DNA from: Candidatus Rifleibacteriota bacterium
GTDB lineage: Bacteria > Muiribacteriota > Ozemobacteria > Ozemobacterales > Ozemobacteraceae
DNA: 64,000 nucleotides
Assembly (NCBI GenBank): GCA_012517355.1
Contig: JAAYVD010000114.1
Span: 62,001 to 126,000 of the forward strand
Reading direction: 5' to 3'
Part shown: in pieces, positions 16,808 to 25,546 of the stretch
How the letters are laid out: each line of letters starts with the position of its first letter
How positions within the stretch are numbered: the first letter of the stretch is position 1
Position numbers and translations under genes: made by a program
Notes under the pieces: generated by a model
Told to the model about the DNA's origin: nothing
Seen by the model: only the letters and a program-made list of their open reading frames with translations
Databases searched by the model: none

Positions 16808-18077
16808 CGCTGATCTGCACCTTCACCAGGATCGTGCGCCTCGCATCGGCCTGCAGGACCTCGAACCGGTGGCCGTCCAGCAGCAGGCACTCCCCGGTCT
16901 GCGGGATCCGCCCCAGACGGCTCATGATCAGGCCGTTGAGGGTGTTGAGGTTCTCGGTCTCGGTGAACTCGATCCCCGTCTCCTCGCAGAACCGGCTGAG
17001 GTTCACCTCGGTGCGGGCGGTCACGGTTCCGTCGGCATTGAACTTCATCTCCGAGGGCGACTCGTCGAGTTCGTCCTCGATCTCGCCGACGAACTCCTCG
17101 AGCAGGTCTTCCAGGGTGACGATGCCGCTGGTGGAACCGTATTCGTCGAGCACCACGGCGGCCTGGAAGTTCCGGTGGCGCATCTGTTTGAACAGGTCGA
17201 AGGCGTTCCCCATCTCCGGCACGATCTCCGGCTTGCTCAGCAGGTCCCGCAGGCCGTTCCCCTCGCCGGGTTTCAGGTAGAGGTCCTTGAAGTAGACGAT
17301 CCCGATCACGTGATCGACATTCCCCTCGTAGACGGGAATCCGTGAATAGCCGGTCTCGGCGAACACCTTCCGGGCCTGGGCCAGGGAGGCCGACACGTCC
17401 AGGGTGACCATGGCCAGGCGAGGCTTCATGATCTCACAAATGTTCCGCTCCTTCAAACCGATGATGCCGCGCGCCATCCGGTGGGGCCGCTCCCGGATCG
17501 CCCCGGAGGCCGCTCCGCTGCTCAGCAGGATCAGCAGCTCCTCGCGCGAGATCGACCGCTTCTTCCGGTCGCCCCCCAGATTGAGCAGTTCCCGCAGCCA
17601 CCGCGTGACGAACGTGACCATCCGCACCGGCACCGCCAGCAGGGAATCGAACAACCGGATCAGCGGCAGGAACCGCAACGACAGCACCAGGGGCCGGGCG
17701 GCGAAGGCCATCTTCGGCATCAGCTCGCAGGCCAGGAAGATGAAGACCGACAGCCCGGCCGTCGCGACCGAAACCAGGAACGGGCTCAGGTCGGCCACCA
17801 GTTCGCTGAACAACGAGGTGGCCAGCACCAGCGACATGTTGATGCCGATCAGGGTCAGGGCCAGGAACCGCTCGGGCGCCCGGACGATGTCCAGCAGCTG
17901 TTTCTCGGCCGGCCGCCCCGCCGCCTTCACCCGCTGACGGAGATGCTGCACGTCCAGGCTGACGAACCCCGTCTCGGTGCCGGCGAAGAGGGCCACCAGC
18001 ATCAGGGCAAGGAGGGTCAGGACCGACGGCACCAACCAGCTCACCGGCCACCCCCGGTCCGCACGGCGCCCGGCCAT
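16776..18077 (-). CDS. CNNM/CorC-type transporter-associated protein (DUF21-CBS-CorC_HlyC), copy 2
   Basis: A 433-residue protein of the hemolysin-C/CorB family. The DUF21 transmembrane domain (about 10-180) includes an ATETGF-like start (FAGTETGFVSLDVQHL). Two CBS motifs follow (about 215-335: KPRLAMVTLD, GYSRIPVYEGNVDHVIGIVYFKDL, QAAVVLDEYGSTSGIVTLEDLLEE), then a C-terminal CorC_HlyC domain. Related CNNM/CorB proteins transport or regulate Mg2+ and Co2+. It lies 73 bases after a paralogue of the same architecture; the two differ along their whole length, so this is an old duplication. The pair occupies the place of the single CorC/HlyC gene usually found near ybeY. Confidence 0.9.
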   Translation of the reverse strand: MAGRRADRGWPVSWLVPSVLTLLALMLVALFAGTETGFVSLDVQHLRQRVKAAGRPAEKQLLDIVRAPERFLALTLIGINMSLVLATSLFSELVADLSPFLVSVATAGLSVFIFLACELMPKMAFAARPLVLSLRFLPLIRLFDSLLAVPVRMVTFVTRWLRELLNLGGDRKKRSISREELLILLSSGAASGAIRERPHRMARGIIGLKERNICEIMKPRLAMVTLDVSASLAQARKVFAETGYSRIPVYEGNVDHVIGIVYFKDLYLKPGEGNGLRDLLSKPEIVPEMGNAFDLFKQMRHRNFQAAVVLDEYGSTSGIVTLEDLLEEFVGEIEDELDESPSEMKFNADGTVTARTEVNLSRFCEETGIEFTETENLNTLNGLIMSRLGRIPQTGECLLLDGHRFEVLQADARRTILVKVQISDETDRTLPPR

Positions 18078-18150
18078 CCACGCCGGTCAGCCGTCCCCAC
18101 GGGTCGGCCGCCCGGCCTGGGCTGGCCCGGCCGGCCCCGCCGCGGTCGGT

Positions 18151-19476
18151 TCATTCCTCGACGGCCTGGGGCGGAGCGGGAGGCGCCGCCTTCCGGGTCA
18201 CCTTCACGCGCAGGATGCGGTTGCCCTTGATGTCGGTCACCTGGAAGGTGGCCTGCGGGTCCTCGACCCGCTCGTCCCGCTTGGGGATCCGGCCCAGGCG
18301 TTCCAGCACGTAGCCGCCAACCGTCTCCGAGTCCTCGTAGTCGAGCTTGATGGCCAGCTCCGACTCCAGGTCGCGCAGGCTGAACCGGGCATCGACCGTC
18401 CAGACGTTCTCGCCCTGGACCGACAGGGGGGCCTGCTCGTCCGAATCGTATTCGTCGACGATCTCGCCGACGATCTCCTCGAGCAGGTCCTCGATGGTCA
18501 CGAGACCCGACACCCCGCCGAACTCGTCGACCACCAGGGCCATGTGCAGCTTCCGCTTCTGGAACTCCCGGAGCAGGTCGTCGAGCTTCTTCGTCTCGGG
18601 AACGAAATAGGTGGGCCGCAACAGGGCGCTCAGCTGGAACCCGGACTTGATCTCCTCGAGCTTGGCCAGCATGTCCTTCACGTAGACGATCCCCACGATC
18701 TTGTCGAGCGTTCCGTCATACACCGGGAACCGGGAATGGCCGTCCTCGCGGAAGAATTTCAGCAGGTCGGGCAGGCCCATCGTGATCGGTACCGCCATGA
18801 TGTCGGGACGGGGGACCATGACCTCCCGCACCAGGGTGTCGCCGAACTCGAACACCGAGCTGATCATCTCCTTCTCGTCGCGCTCGATGATGCCCACCTC
18901 CTCGCCCAGGCTGAAATAGCTGTCGATCTCCTCGAGCGAGGTGGCCGACCCCAGCTTCTGGTTCCAGTCGGCGTAGCCGGGGAACCCGGTCCGCAGGACC
19001 CACAGCACCAGCCGGGTGCACGGCGTCAGCAGGAAGATGACCACCCGCAGGGGCTTGATCGCGTAGCGGGTGAAGCCCGCCGCGCTGTAGAGGGCCAGCA
19101 CCTTCGGGGTGATCTCGCCGCAGACCAGCAGGATGACGGTCATCACCACCGAGGCGACCACCACCGCGAACTGGGGGGAGGCCAGGAACGGCACCGAGGC
19201 CAGCCAGGGAGCGGTGGGCAGCCGGTCGAGCAGGAAGTGCGTGGCCAGGGCGGTGGCGGTGACGTTGACGAAGGTGTTGCCCAGCAGGATGGTCGTCAGC
19301 ATCGTCTGCTTGTCGGTCAGCACCTGCAGGATTTCGGCCGCATTGGCGTCCCCTTCGTCCTCCAGTTTGCGCAGGCGGAGGGGGGAGAGGGAAAAGAACG
19401 CGGTCTCGCTGGCCGAAAAAAAGGCCGAGCAGCAGAGCAGACCGACGAAGATCAGCCCGGCAACGACATTGCTCAT
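18151..19476 (-). CDS. CNNM/CorC-type transporter-associated protein (DUF21-CBS-CorC_HlyC), copy 1
   Basis: A 441-residue DUF21-CBS protein. The membrane domain carries the classical FFSASETAFFSLSPLRLRKL start and a GEITPKVLA motif (about 125). The CBS pair (about 215-345) has MVPRPDIMAVP, GHSRFPVYDGTLDKIVGIVYVKDML and MALVVDEFGGVSGLVTIEDLLEEIVGE, and a CorC_HlyC domain ends the protein. The predicted role is divalent-cation efflux or homeostasis. It retains the canonical family motifs more closely than the downstream copy (SASETAF versus GTETGF; GEITPK versus CELMPK). It starts 28 bases after the ybeY stop, within the conserved ybeY-corC-era order. Confidence 0.92.
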   Translation of the reverse strand: MSNVVAGLIFVGLLCCSAFFSASETAFFSLSPLRLRKLEDEGDANAAEILQVLTDKQTMLTTILLGNTFVNVTATALATHFLLDRLPTAPWLASVPFLASPQFAVVVASVVMTVILLVCGEITPKVLALYSAAGFTRYAIKPLRVVIFLLTPCTRLVLWVLRTGFPGYADWNQKLGSATSLEEIDSYFSLGEEVGIIERDEKEMISSVFEFGDTLVREVMVPRPDIMAVPITMGLPDLLKFFREDGHSRFPVYDGTLDKIVGIVYVKDMLAKLEEIKSGFQLSALLRPTYFVPETKKLDDLLREFQKRKLHMALVVDEFGGVSGLVTIEDLLEEIVGEIVDEYDSDEQAPLSVQGENVWTVDARFSLRDLESELAIKLDYEDSETVGGYVLERLGRIPKRDERVEDPQATFQVTDIKGNRILRVKVTRKAAPPAPPQAVEE

Positions 19477-19504
19477 GATGGAATGGGTCGACCGTGCCCC
19501 CGGT

Positions 19505-20062
19505 TCAATTCTCGGTGATGTCGGGCTTGCGGGACGGGCGGGCGGCGGGCTTCCGCCGCGGGCCGGGCTCTCCCGCCCGCTTGATCAGGGGGGGGTGTTC
19601 CACCACCTCGATGCCCTTCAGCATCTTCCGTTCGCAGAGGTGGGAGAAGATCGTCACCTCGCGCTCCCGCATCCGCTTCAGCTCGTCCTTGCGCTGGTGG
19701 TCGTACTCCTGCAGGTGCAGCAGGCCGTGGATCAGCAGGTAGACGATCTCCAGGCCCACCGAATGGCGCAGCTTGAGGGCCTGCCGGCAGGCGGTCTCAA
19801 CGCTGATCACCACGTCGCCGAGCAGGCGGTCCCCCGACTCGAACTCGTCCTCCTCGAGCGGGAAGGAAAGCACGTCGGTGGGCTCGTTCCGGCCCAGGTG
19901 CTGGTGGTTCAGCTTCTGGATGAAATCGTCGTCGCAGAAGACCAGCGACAGTTCGGCGTTGTCGGGGGCGCCCTCGAACCGCAGGATCTCCTCGGCGATG
20001 AGGCGGATCCGGCGGGTGTTAAGCCGGATCTTCTTTTGGCGGTTGTTGATGAGCACTTCCAT
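19505..20062 (-). CDS. ybeY: endoribonuclease YbeY
   Basis: A 185-residue single-strand-specific endoribonuclease acting in 16S rRNA maturation and ribosome quality control. The zinc site HGLLHLQEYDH supplies His112, His116 and His122; family members usually have HGxLHLxGYDH, so Gln-Glu replaces the x-Gly pair. The TDVLSFPLE block is also present. I chose the ATG at 20060-20062, preceded by AAGGGGG, over an upstream in-frame start at 20116 that would add 18 residues not seen in the family. The start overlaps the 3' end of the pgpH-like gene by 44 bp. A 35-residue basic C-terminal tail is unusual. Confidence 0.94.
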   Translation of the reverse strand: MEVLINNRQKKIRLNTRRIRLIAEEILRFEGAPDNAELSLVFCDDDFIQKLNHQHLGRNEPTDVLSFPLEEDEFESGDRLLGDVVISVETACRQALKLRHSVGLEIVYLLIHGLLHLQEYDHQRKDELKRMREREVTIFSHLCERKMLKGIEVVEHPPLIKRAGEPGPRRKPAARPSRKPDITEN

Positions 20063-22217
20063 CGGATGCCCCCTTCGGCTGGTTGGATAGTTTCCCGGGG
20101 TAGTCGATCCTTCCATGATACATGGAAGTCAACACCCTGACAAAAGTCTGCTGGATCCGCTCGATGTCCTTGAGGGTCAGATCGCTCTCGTCGAGCTGGT
20201 TCTCGTCGCTGAACTTGTTCTCCACGATCTTCTCGACCAGCCCCTCGATGCGGCTGTGGGTGTGCTGGGGCAGGGTGCGCGAGGCGGCCTCGACGGCGTC
20301 GGCCAGCATGATGATGGCCGCCTCCTTGGTCTGCGGCTTGGGGCCGGGGTAGCGGAACCGCTCCTCGTTCACCTTCTCGCCCTCGGTGTCGGTCTTCGCC
20401 TGCTCGTAGAAGTAGCTGATCAGGGTGGTGCCGTGGTGCTGGGTGATCAGCGACAGGACCCGCTCGGGCAGGCCGTATTCCCGGCCCAGGTCGAGGCCGT
20501 CGCGGATGTGCCCGACCAGGATCAGGCTCGACATGTAGGGCGTCACCTGGTCGTGCCGGTTGCCGGTGGTCTGGTTCTCGGCGAAGTAGGCGGGCCGCTT
20601 CAGCTTGCCGATGTCGTGGAAATACCCCCCGATCTTGGCCAGCAGCGCATCGGCGTTGATCTCGTTGGCCGCCGCCTCCGACAGGTTGCCGACCATGACG
20701 CTGTGCTGGTAGGTGCCCGGCGCCTCCTCGGCCAGCCGCTTGATGAGCGGCTGCGACAGGTCGGCCAGCTCGAGCAGCCGCGAGCTGGTGGCCAGCGAGA
20801 AGAAGCTCTCGATGTAGGGAAGGGCCCCGTTGGTGAAGACCCCCGACAGGATGCCGTTGCCGAACCCGCAGGCCACCACCTCGGCGATCTCCCGGATCCG
20901 CATGAACGAGAAGCTCTCGGCGTCCAGCATCAGCAGCCCGAGCAGGGCCACGCTGTTGCCGATGCCGACCTTCACCCCCGACCAGCCGACGGTGCTGCGC
21001 ATGTTGCTTTCCTTGGCCGAACTGCGCCAGGCCAGGATGCCGATCACCCCGCCCAGGAGGCTGACGATCGCGTAGCGCGCGTTGGCCTGCGCCACCAGGA
21101 ACATCAACACCCCCAGCAGCAGCTGGTTGAACATCGCCACCTGGAAGTCCAGCAGGATCGCCATCAGGATGCCGACCGACGGCAACGGCGTCAGCAGCAA
21201 AGCCAGGGATGGCTGGTCGTAGGCGTCGCCGAACGAAAAGACCACCTTCCCCAGCAGCAGGGCCGCGATCCACAACCCGCCGATCAGCCGGAACTGCTCG
21301 GGCTCCTTCAGGATCTGCGACCGGGTCAGGCGCAGGTAGGCCAGCGAGATCACCACCACCAGGGCGGCCAGCAGGATGTTGCCGGCCAGGGCGAGCACCC
21401 GGTTCTTGTGGATCTGGCTCTCGATCGTGCGCAGCACGTAGAGGTCGTCGGCGGTGACGATGACCCCCTTCTCGAGGATCTTCTGCCCCTTGGAGAAGCT
21501 GCGCATGACCGGGGCCACCGCCCGCGAGGCCGCTTCCCGCAACTGCCGGGTCTGCTTCTCGTCCTCGATGGCGTTGATCGACAGCGCGTTCTTGACGATC
21601 TCGGCGGTGCCCTGCTTGAAGGCCAGGCTGCCGGGCAACGCCATGGTGTTCTGCGTCACCTTCCCGCGCAGCGTCTCCAGCGTGCGGGTGGTGATCACCT
21701 CCTGCGAATAGTTGCGCAGGATCTGGCGGGCCGACCGCTTCATCCGCTCGAACTCCTGGGGCGTCATGGCCAGCAGCGACCGCATCCCCTCCGGTTCCAG
21801 CAACCGGTCGGCCGGAAAATACGAGGCGATGGCCCCCTCGGGGGGCTCCGACTGACCCTGGTGGGCCTGGTAGAACAGCGACGCCTCCTCGAAAAACCGG
21901 TCCAGCTTCGCCAGCATGTCCCCTTCGGCGTTCTCGAAGTGGGTGATGACCGGGTCGATCTTCTCCTCCTCGATCCGCCTCAGTTCCATCGTCTTCTTCT
22001 CGTCGAGGAAGGAGATGGTCCGGGGGCAGAGGATCGTCTTGGGCGACTCCTTCCCCTCCTCCACGTCCGCGCTGAACCCCGAGAACTCGATGATCAGGAT
22101 GAACACCATCAGCCCCGCGAAGACCCCCAGCTGGGCCAGGAAGGCACGCTGACGCTTGGCCGGGATTTCCAGCCAGTCCAGGAAGGTGGAAAGGTTCTTG
22201 GCGGCGGGATCCGTCAT
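20019..22217 (-). CDS. pgpH: 7TM-HD family cyclic-di-AMP phosphodiesterase (PgpH/YqfF-like)
   Basis: A 732-residue membrane protein with the PgpH layout: a short N-terminal membrane helix (about 28-45), a large extracytoplasmic 7TMR-HDED domain (about 50-270), seven closely spaced membrane segments (about 275-480) and a C-terminal HD phosphohydrolase domain (about 490-690). The HD domain shows YQHSVMVGNLSEAAANEI, the metal-binding HDIGKLKRP, and downstream VGHIRDG and ITQHHGT histidines. PgpH enzymes hydrolyse c-di-AMP to pApA. The ATG overlaps the phoH stop as ATGA. The gene order phoH-pgpH-ybeY is widely conserved. No diadenylate cyclase is in the window. Confidence 0.93.
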   Translation of the reverse strand: MTDPAAKNLSTFLDWLEIPAKRQRAFLAQLGVFAGLMVFILIIEFSGFSADVEEGKESPKTILCPRTISFLDEKKTMELRRIEEEKIDPVITHFENAEGDMLAKLDRFFEEASLFYQAHQGQSEPPEGAIASYFPADRLLEPEGMRSLLAMTPQEFERMKRSARQILRNYSQEVITTRTLETLRGKVTQNTMALPGSLAFKQGTAEIVKNALSINAIEDEKQTRQLREAASRAVAPVMRSFSKGQKILEKGVIVTADDLYVLRTIESQIHKNRVLALAGNILLAALVVVISLAYLRLTRSQILKEPEQFRLIGGLWIAALLLGKVVFSFGDAYDQPSLALLLTPLPSVGILMAILLDFQVAMFNQLLLGVLMFLVAQANARYAIVSLLGGVIGILAWRSSAKESNMRSTVGWSGVKVGIGNSVALLGLLMLDAESFSFMRIREIAEVVACGFGNGILSGVFTNGALPYIESFFSLATSSRLLELADLSQPLIKRLAEEAPGTYQHSVMVGNLSEAAANEINADALLAKIGGYFHDIGKLKRPAYFAENQTTGNRHDQVTPYMSSLILVGHIRDGLDLGREYGLPERVLSLITQHHGTTLISYFYEQAKTDTEGEKVNEERFRYPGPKPQTKEAAIIMLADAVEAASRTLPQHTHSRIEGLVEKIVENKFSDENQLDESDLTLKDIERIQQTFVRVLTSMYHGRIDYPGKLSNQPKGASDGSAHQQPPKEDPA

Positions 22218-23233
22218 GCCCCGGCGGCCCCCCCGCCGTCGCCGGGCTCCTGGAAGTAGGCCTCGTAGGCCCGGATGATCTTCTTCACCAGCTCGTGCCG
22301 GATGACATCGCGGGCCGACAGGTCGACGAAGGCGACGTCCCCCACCTCGCCCAGCACCTGGCGCAGCGTGGTCAGGGCGGAATCACGCGGGGTGGGCAGG
22401 TCGATCTGGGTGCGGTCACCCGTCACCACCACCCGCGACCCGTAGCCCATGCGCGTCAGGAACATGCGCATCTGCCGCACCGTGGTGTTCTGCGCCTCGT
22501 CGAGCACGATGAACGCCTCGTTGAAGGTGCGGCCGCGCATGAATCCGAGGGGGGTGATCTCGAGGATCCCTTGCCGCAGGAACTGCTGGAACCGCGACAC
22601 CCCCAAAAACTCCTGCAACGCGTCGTACAGCGGCCGGAAATGCGGATCGACCTTCTCGAGCAGGTCACCCGGCAGATACCCCAGCTTCTCGCCCGCCTCG
22701 ATGGTCGGCCGCGACAGGATCACCCGGCTGACCTGCTTGTCGCGCAGCGCCCGCACCGCCATCGCGATGGCCAGGTAGGTCTTCCCGGTGCCCGCGGGGC
22801 CGACCGAGACCGTCACCAGGTGCCGCCGCATGGCCTCCACGTACGCGTGCTGGGCCGCCGTCTTGGCCCGCACCGCCCGCCCGGTATGGGTGGTCAGGAT
22901 CTCCTCGTAGGGGGCCTCCCGGACGGACCCGGCGGCGGCCCCGTTGGCGGCGGTGAGCGGGGCCGCCGCCTGCGTCATCTCGTCGAACAGGCGCTGCATG
23001 TCCGCCTGGCCGAGGTCGGCGGTCCCCTCGAGGTGCCGGCCCAGGGCGTCGACAAACCGGCGCACCGCCGCCACCTGGTCGGCCGGCCCCTTCAAAAACA
23101 GGCAATTGCCACGGGCCCGCGCCGTCAGGTGGGGAAGGGTGCGGATCAACCCGAGACCAGCCCCCTGGCCGGAGCCGAACAGACGCCGGGCCACCTCCTC
23201 GTGCAGTTCGAGGGTCACTTCCGGGTGGGTCAT
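22214..23233 (-). CDS. phoH: PhoH-like ATPase
   Basis: A 339-residue PhoH family protein with an N-terminal KH-like region (about 1-80) and a C-terminal P-loop ATPase. Walker A is [11 protein letters not shown], then [32 protein letters not shown], and Walker B with FIVLDEAQN, followed by [13 protein letters not shown]. The ATG at 23231-23233 overlaps the rbgA stop (ATGA), which fixes the start against a longer open frame. PhoH proteins are linked to RNA metabolism and ribosome maturation with YbeY and Era, consistent with this cluster. Confidence 0.96.
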   Translation of the reverse strand: MTHPEVTLELHEEVARRLFGSGQGAGLGLIRTLPHLTARARGNCLFLKGPADQVAAVRRFVDALGRHLEGTADLGQADMQRLFDEMTQAAAPLTAANGAAAGSVREAPYEEILTTHTGRAVRAKTAAQHAYVEAMRRHLVTVSVGPAGTGKTYLAIAMAVRALRDKQVSRVILSRPTIEAGEKLGYLPGDLLEKVDPHFRPLYDALQEFLGVSRFQQFLRQGILEITPLGFMRGRTFNEAFIVLDEAQNTTVRQMRMFLTRMGYGSRVVVTGDRTQIDLPTPRDSALTTLRQVLGEVGDVAFVDLSARDVIRHELVKKIIRAYEAYFQEPGDGGGAAGA

Positions 23234-24087
23234 GCCGGCTCGGCCACCGTCTCGAAGGACTGGTCGGCCCGCTCCAGGGTCATCCGGCCGAACCCCCCGG
23301 CCTGGAACCGCCGCACCAGGTCGGCGGCCCCCCGGCGCACATCGGGCTGGCCGCCCGCGCCCAGAAAGTTCATCCGGCGGGCATACTCCTCCAGGAACCG
23401 GTCGACCCGGCCGGCGGCCTCGGAAAAGCCCGGCAGCCGGTCGGCCAGCCCTTGACGGACCAGCAGGGAGCACAGGTGCCCCGCCCCCGTCTCGGGTTCT
23501 TCCCCGGGCCCGGGGATGGTGTTGATCAGCCGCAATACCTCCCCCATCTTCAGGAGACGATAGTCCAGAATCCCGGGGAGGTCAAGGAGCTCCAGGTGCC
23601 CTGGGATCTTCACCCACTGGATGTCGCGGGTCACCCCGGGCAGGTTGGCCACCCGGGCGGCCCGCCGCCCGGCCAGCGCATTGATCAGGGTCGACTTGCC
23701 CACATTGGGGATGCCGATCACCAGCAGGCGCCGAGCCTTCCGCCCCACCGCCGGCCCCTCCGCCGCCGCCACCTCGCGGATGGTGGCCACCAGGCGCTTG
23801 ACCATCGCGGGTTGGCGCGCGTCGAGCGCCTCGCAGGGCTCGCCGTCCCCCCGGAACCGCTCCTGCCATCGCGCCGTCTCCGCCGGGTCGGCGAGATCGG
23901 CCTTGCCCAGCACCACCACCGCCTTCTTCCCCAGGCGGGCGGTCAGCCCCGGCAGGCGCGAGGAAAAGGGCATCCGCGCGTCGAGCAGCTCGATGACCAC
24001 GTCCACCACCGGCAGGAACCGCTCGATCGAGCGGAACGCCTTCCGGACGTGACCGGGCAGGTCGCGCCCTGCGGTGCCCTGGCTCAT
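23230..24087 (-). CDS. rbgA: ribosome biogenesis GTPase RbgA (YlqF)
   Basis: A 285-residue circularly permuted GTPase that assists late 50S assembly. Motifs appear in the permuted order G4 (LGKADLAD), G1 (GIPNVGKST), G2 (GVTRDI) and G3 (DLPGIL). An N-terminal DVVIELLDARMPFSSR block, typical of YlqF, precedes them. G4 reads GKAD rather than NKxD, which would be expected to weaken guanine specificity and is worth noting. I chose ATG 24085-24087; a TTG at 24150 overlapping the lepB end would add 21 Gly-rich residues. The stop overlaps phoH. It belongs to the trmD-rplS-lepB-ylqF order known in Firmicutes. Confidence 0.9.
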   Translation of the reverse strand: MSQGTAGRDLPGHVRKAFRSIERFLPVVDVVIELLDARMPFSSRLPGLTARLGKKAVVVLGKADLADPAETARWQERFRGDGEPCEALDARQPAMVKRLVATIREVAAAEGPAVGRKARRLLVIGIPNVGKSTLINALAGRRAARVANLPGVTRDIQWVKIPGHLELLDLPGILDYRLLKMGEVLRLINTIPGPGEEPETGAGHLCSLLVRQGLADRLPGFSEAAGRVDRFLEEYARRMNFLGAGGQPDVRRGAADLVRRFQAGGFGRMTLERADQSFETVAEPA

Positions 24088-24139
24088 CGCCCAACCCCCG
24101 GGAACGCCGCCGGATACCCCGCCGCGGCCGCCCTGTCCA

Positions 24140-25144
24140 TCAGCGCTCAACCGGGGCGCCCGGGAGGGCCGGATGGGGGTAGCTCTCGATCGCCCGGATC
24201 CGCTTGAGGGGGGAGTAGATCAGGACCGCCTGCCCCTTCAGGTTCTTCAGCGGCATCGGCCCCCAGAACCGGCTGTCGGCGCTGTTGTTGCGGTTGTCGC
24301 CCATGACGAACAGGCTGTCGGCGGGCACTTCCGTGCGATAATCCTGCCAGGGCGGCTCGGCGATGTAGGGCTCCTTCAGGGGCGTCCCGTTGACGAAGAC
24401 CGTTCCCTCGACGATATTGATCTCGTCCCCCGGCAGGCCGATCACCCGCTTGATGAAATCCCGGGCGGGCGCGTTCGGATCGGGGTCGGGAAACTTGAAC
24501 ACGACGATGTCCCCGCGCTTCGGCTGGGCCAGCCAGAGCCGGGGCCCCCACGGGATCCGCCCGTCCAGCGACAGGTCGGCCACGTAGGCGAACCGGTTGA
24601 CCAGGATGCGATCACCCGACCGGGTCAGCGCCTTGGTCACGGGGTCGTGCTTCTCGCCGAACAGGGTCGGTTCCATGCTGCCGGTCGGGATCCAGAACGC
24701 CTGGACCACCAGGCTCCGGATGATCAGCGCCAGCACGAAGGCGATGAAGATCGTCTCGTTCCATTCCCGGAACGAGGACTTGTAGCTGATGGCGAAGACC
24801 CGCTCCACCAGCACGGTCTCGCCCGGGCCGGACACCAGCAGCCGGAACTCGTTCACCCCGTTGCGCAGCTGGATCCGCCCGTTGAAGCGGCCCCGCGCGG
24901 GAGCCTCCAGGGGGACCTCCTGCGGAGGCCGCCCCCGGAAAACCTGCAGCAGCCGGCAGCGGATCCCTTCCGGGAGCTTCCCTCCCACCGCGCCGGCCAG
25001 GTGCACGATGGGATCGGAAAGCACCTCGTCCGGGTCGGCGTTTTCCAGGGCAATGGCAGTGCCCTGGCCGACCCGGAGGGTGACTTCGCGCAGGAAGACC
25101 GGGGAATCGCGGAGTTCGGCCGATTCCGCTGAACGGGAGTCCAA
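24140..25144 (-). CDS. lepB: signal peptidase I with unusual N-terminal domain
   Basis: A 334-residue membrane serine/lysine protease that removes Sec/Tat signal peptides. One membrane helix (about 131-150) leads to the catalytic GSMEPTL (Ser156). The lysine motif RDFIKRVIGLPGD carries Lys232, and GDNRNNSADSRFWG closes the active site. Upstream of the membrane helix lies a roughly 120-residue beta-rich domain (FLREVTLRVGQGTAIALEN ... GVNEFRLLVSGPGETVLVERVFAI) with an Ig-like appearance, absent from typical LepB, which starts close to the membrane. The only in-frame start near the 5' end is TTG at 25142-25144, six bases after the rplS stop. Function is certain; the extra domain is unexplained. 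Confidence 0.93.
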   Translation of the reverse strand: MDSRSAESAELRDSPVFLREVTLRVGQGTAIALENADPDEVLSDPIVHLAGAVGGKLPEGIRCRLLQVFRGRPPQEVPLEAPARGRFNGRIQLRNGVNEFRLLVSGPGETVLVERVFAISYKSSFREWNETIFIAFVLALIIRSLVVQAFWIPTGSMEPTLFGEKHDPVTKALTRSGDRILVNRFAYVADLSLDGRIPWGPRLWLAQPKRGDIVVFKFPDPDPNAPARDFIKRVIGLPGDEINIVEGTVFVNGTPLKEPYIAEPPWQDYRTEVPADSLFVMGDNRNNSADSRFWGPMPLKNLKGQAVLIYSPLKRIRAIESYPHPALPGAPVER

Positions 25145-25150
25145 TGCCGC

Positions 25151-25519
25151 CTACTGGGCCTTGGCGACGATGAACTTGTCCTTGACGCGGGTCTTCTTGC
25201 CGACGCGGTCGCGGAGGTAGTACAGCTTCGCGCGGGCCACCTTGCCGCGCCGCAGGACGGCGATCTCGGCCAGGTTCGGGGAATGGACCATGAAGGTGCG
25301 CTCGACGCCGACGCCGTAGGAGATCTTGCGGATGGTGAAGTTCTCGCGCAGACCGGCATACCGCTTGGAGATGACCACTCCCTCGAAGTTCTGCAGGCGT
25401 TCCTTGTCGCCCTCGCGGACCTTGATGGCCACGCGCAGGGTGTCGCCGGGGCGGAACTCCGGAAGGTTCTTCTTGTCCTTCATGTAGCCGCGTTCAATGC
25501 TTTCGACGATGGGGTTCAT
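25151..25519 (-). CDS. rplS: 50S ribosomal protein L19
   Basis: A 122-residue ribosomal protein at the 30S-50S interface. [29 protein letters not shown], the [16 protein letters not shown] block and the [19 protein letters not shown] tail are all canonical. The ATG follows an AAGGAG site. It has its standard neighbour trmD upstream. Confidence 0.98.
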   Translation of the reverse strand: MNPIVESIERGYMKDKKNLPEFRPGDTLRVAIKVREGDKERLQNFEGVVISKRYAGLRENFTIRKISYGVGVERTFMVHSPNLAEIAVLRRGKVARAKLYYLRDRVGKKTRVKDKFIVAKAQ

Positions 25520-25546
25520 ATCTCTGGCTCCTTTGATCGGAATGGA

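Noticed and set aside
20115-22259. 714-codon plus-strand frame
   Set aside because: Exact antisense of the PgpH-like gene, which has clear HD motifs.
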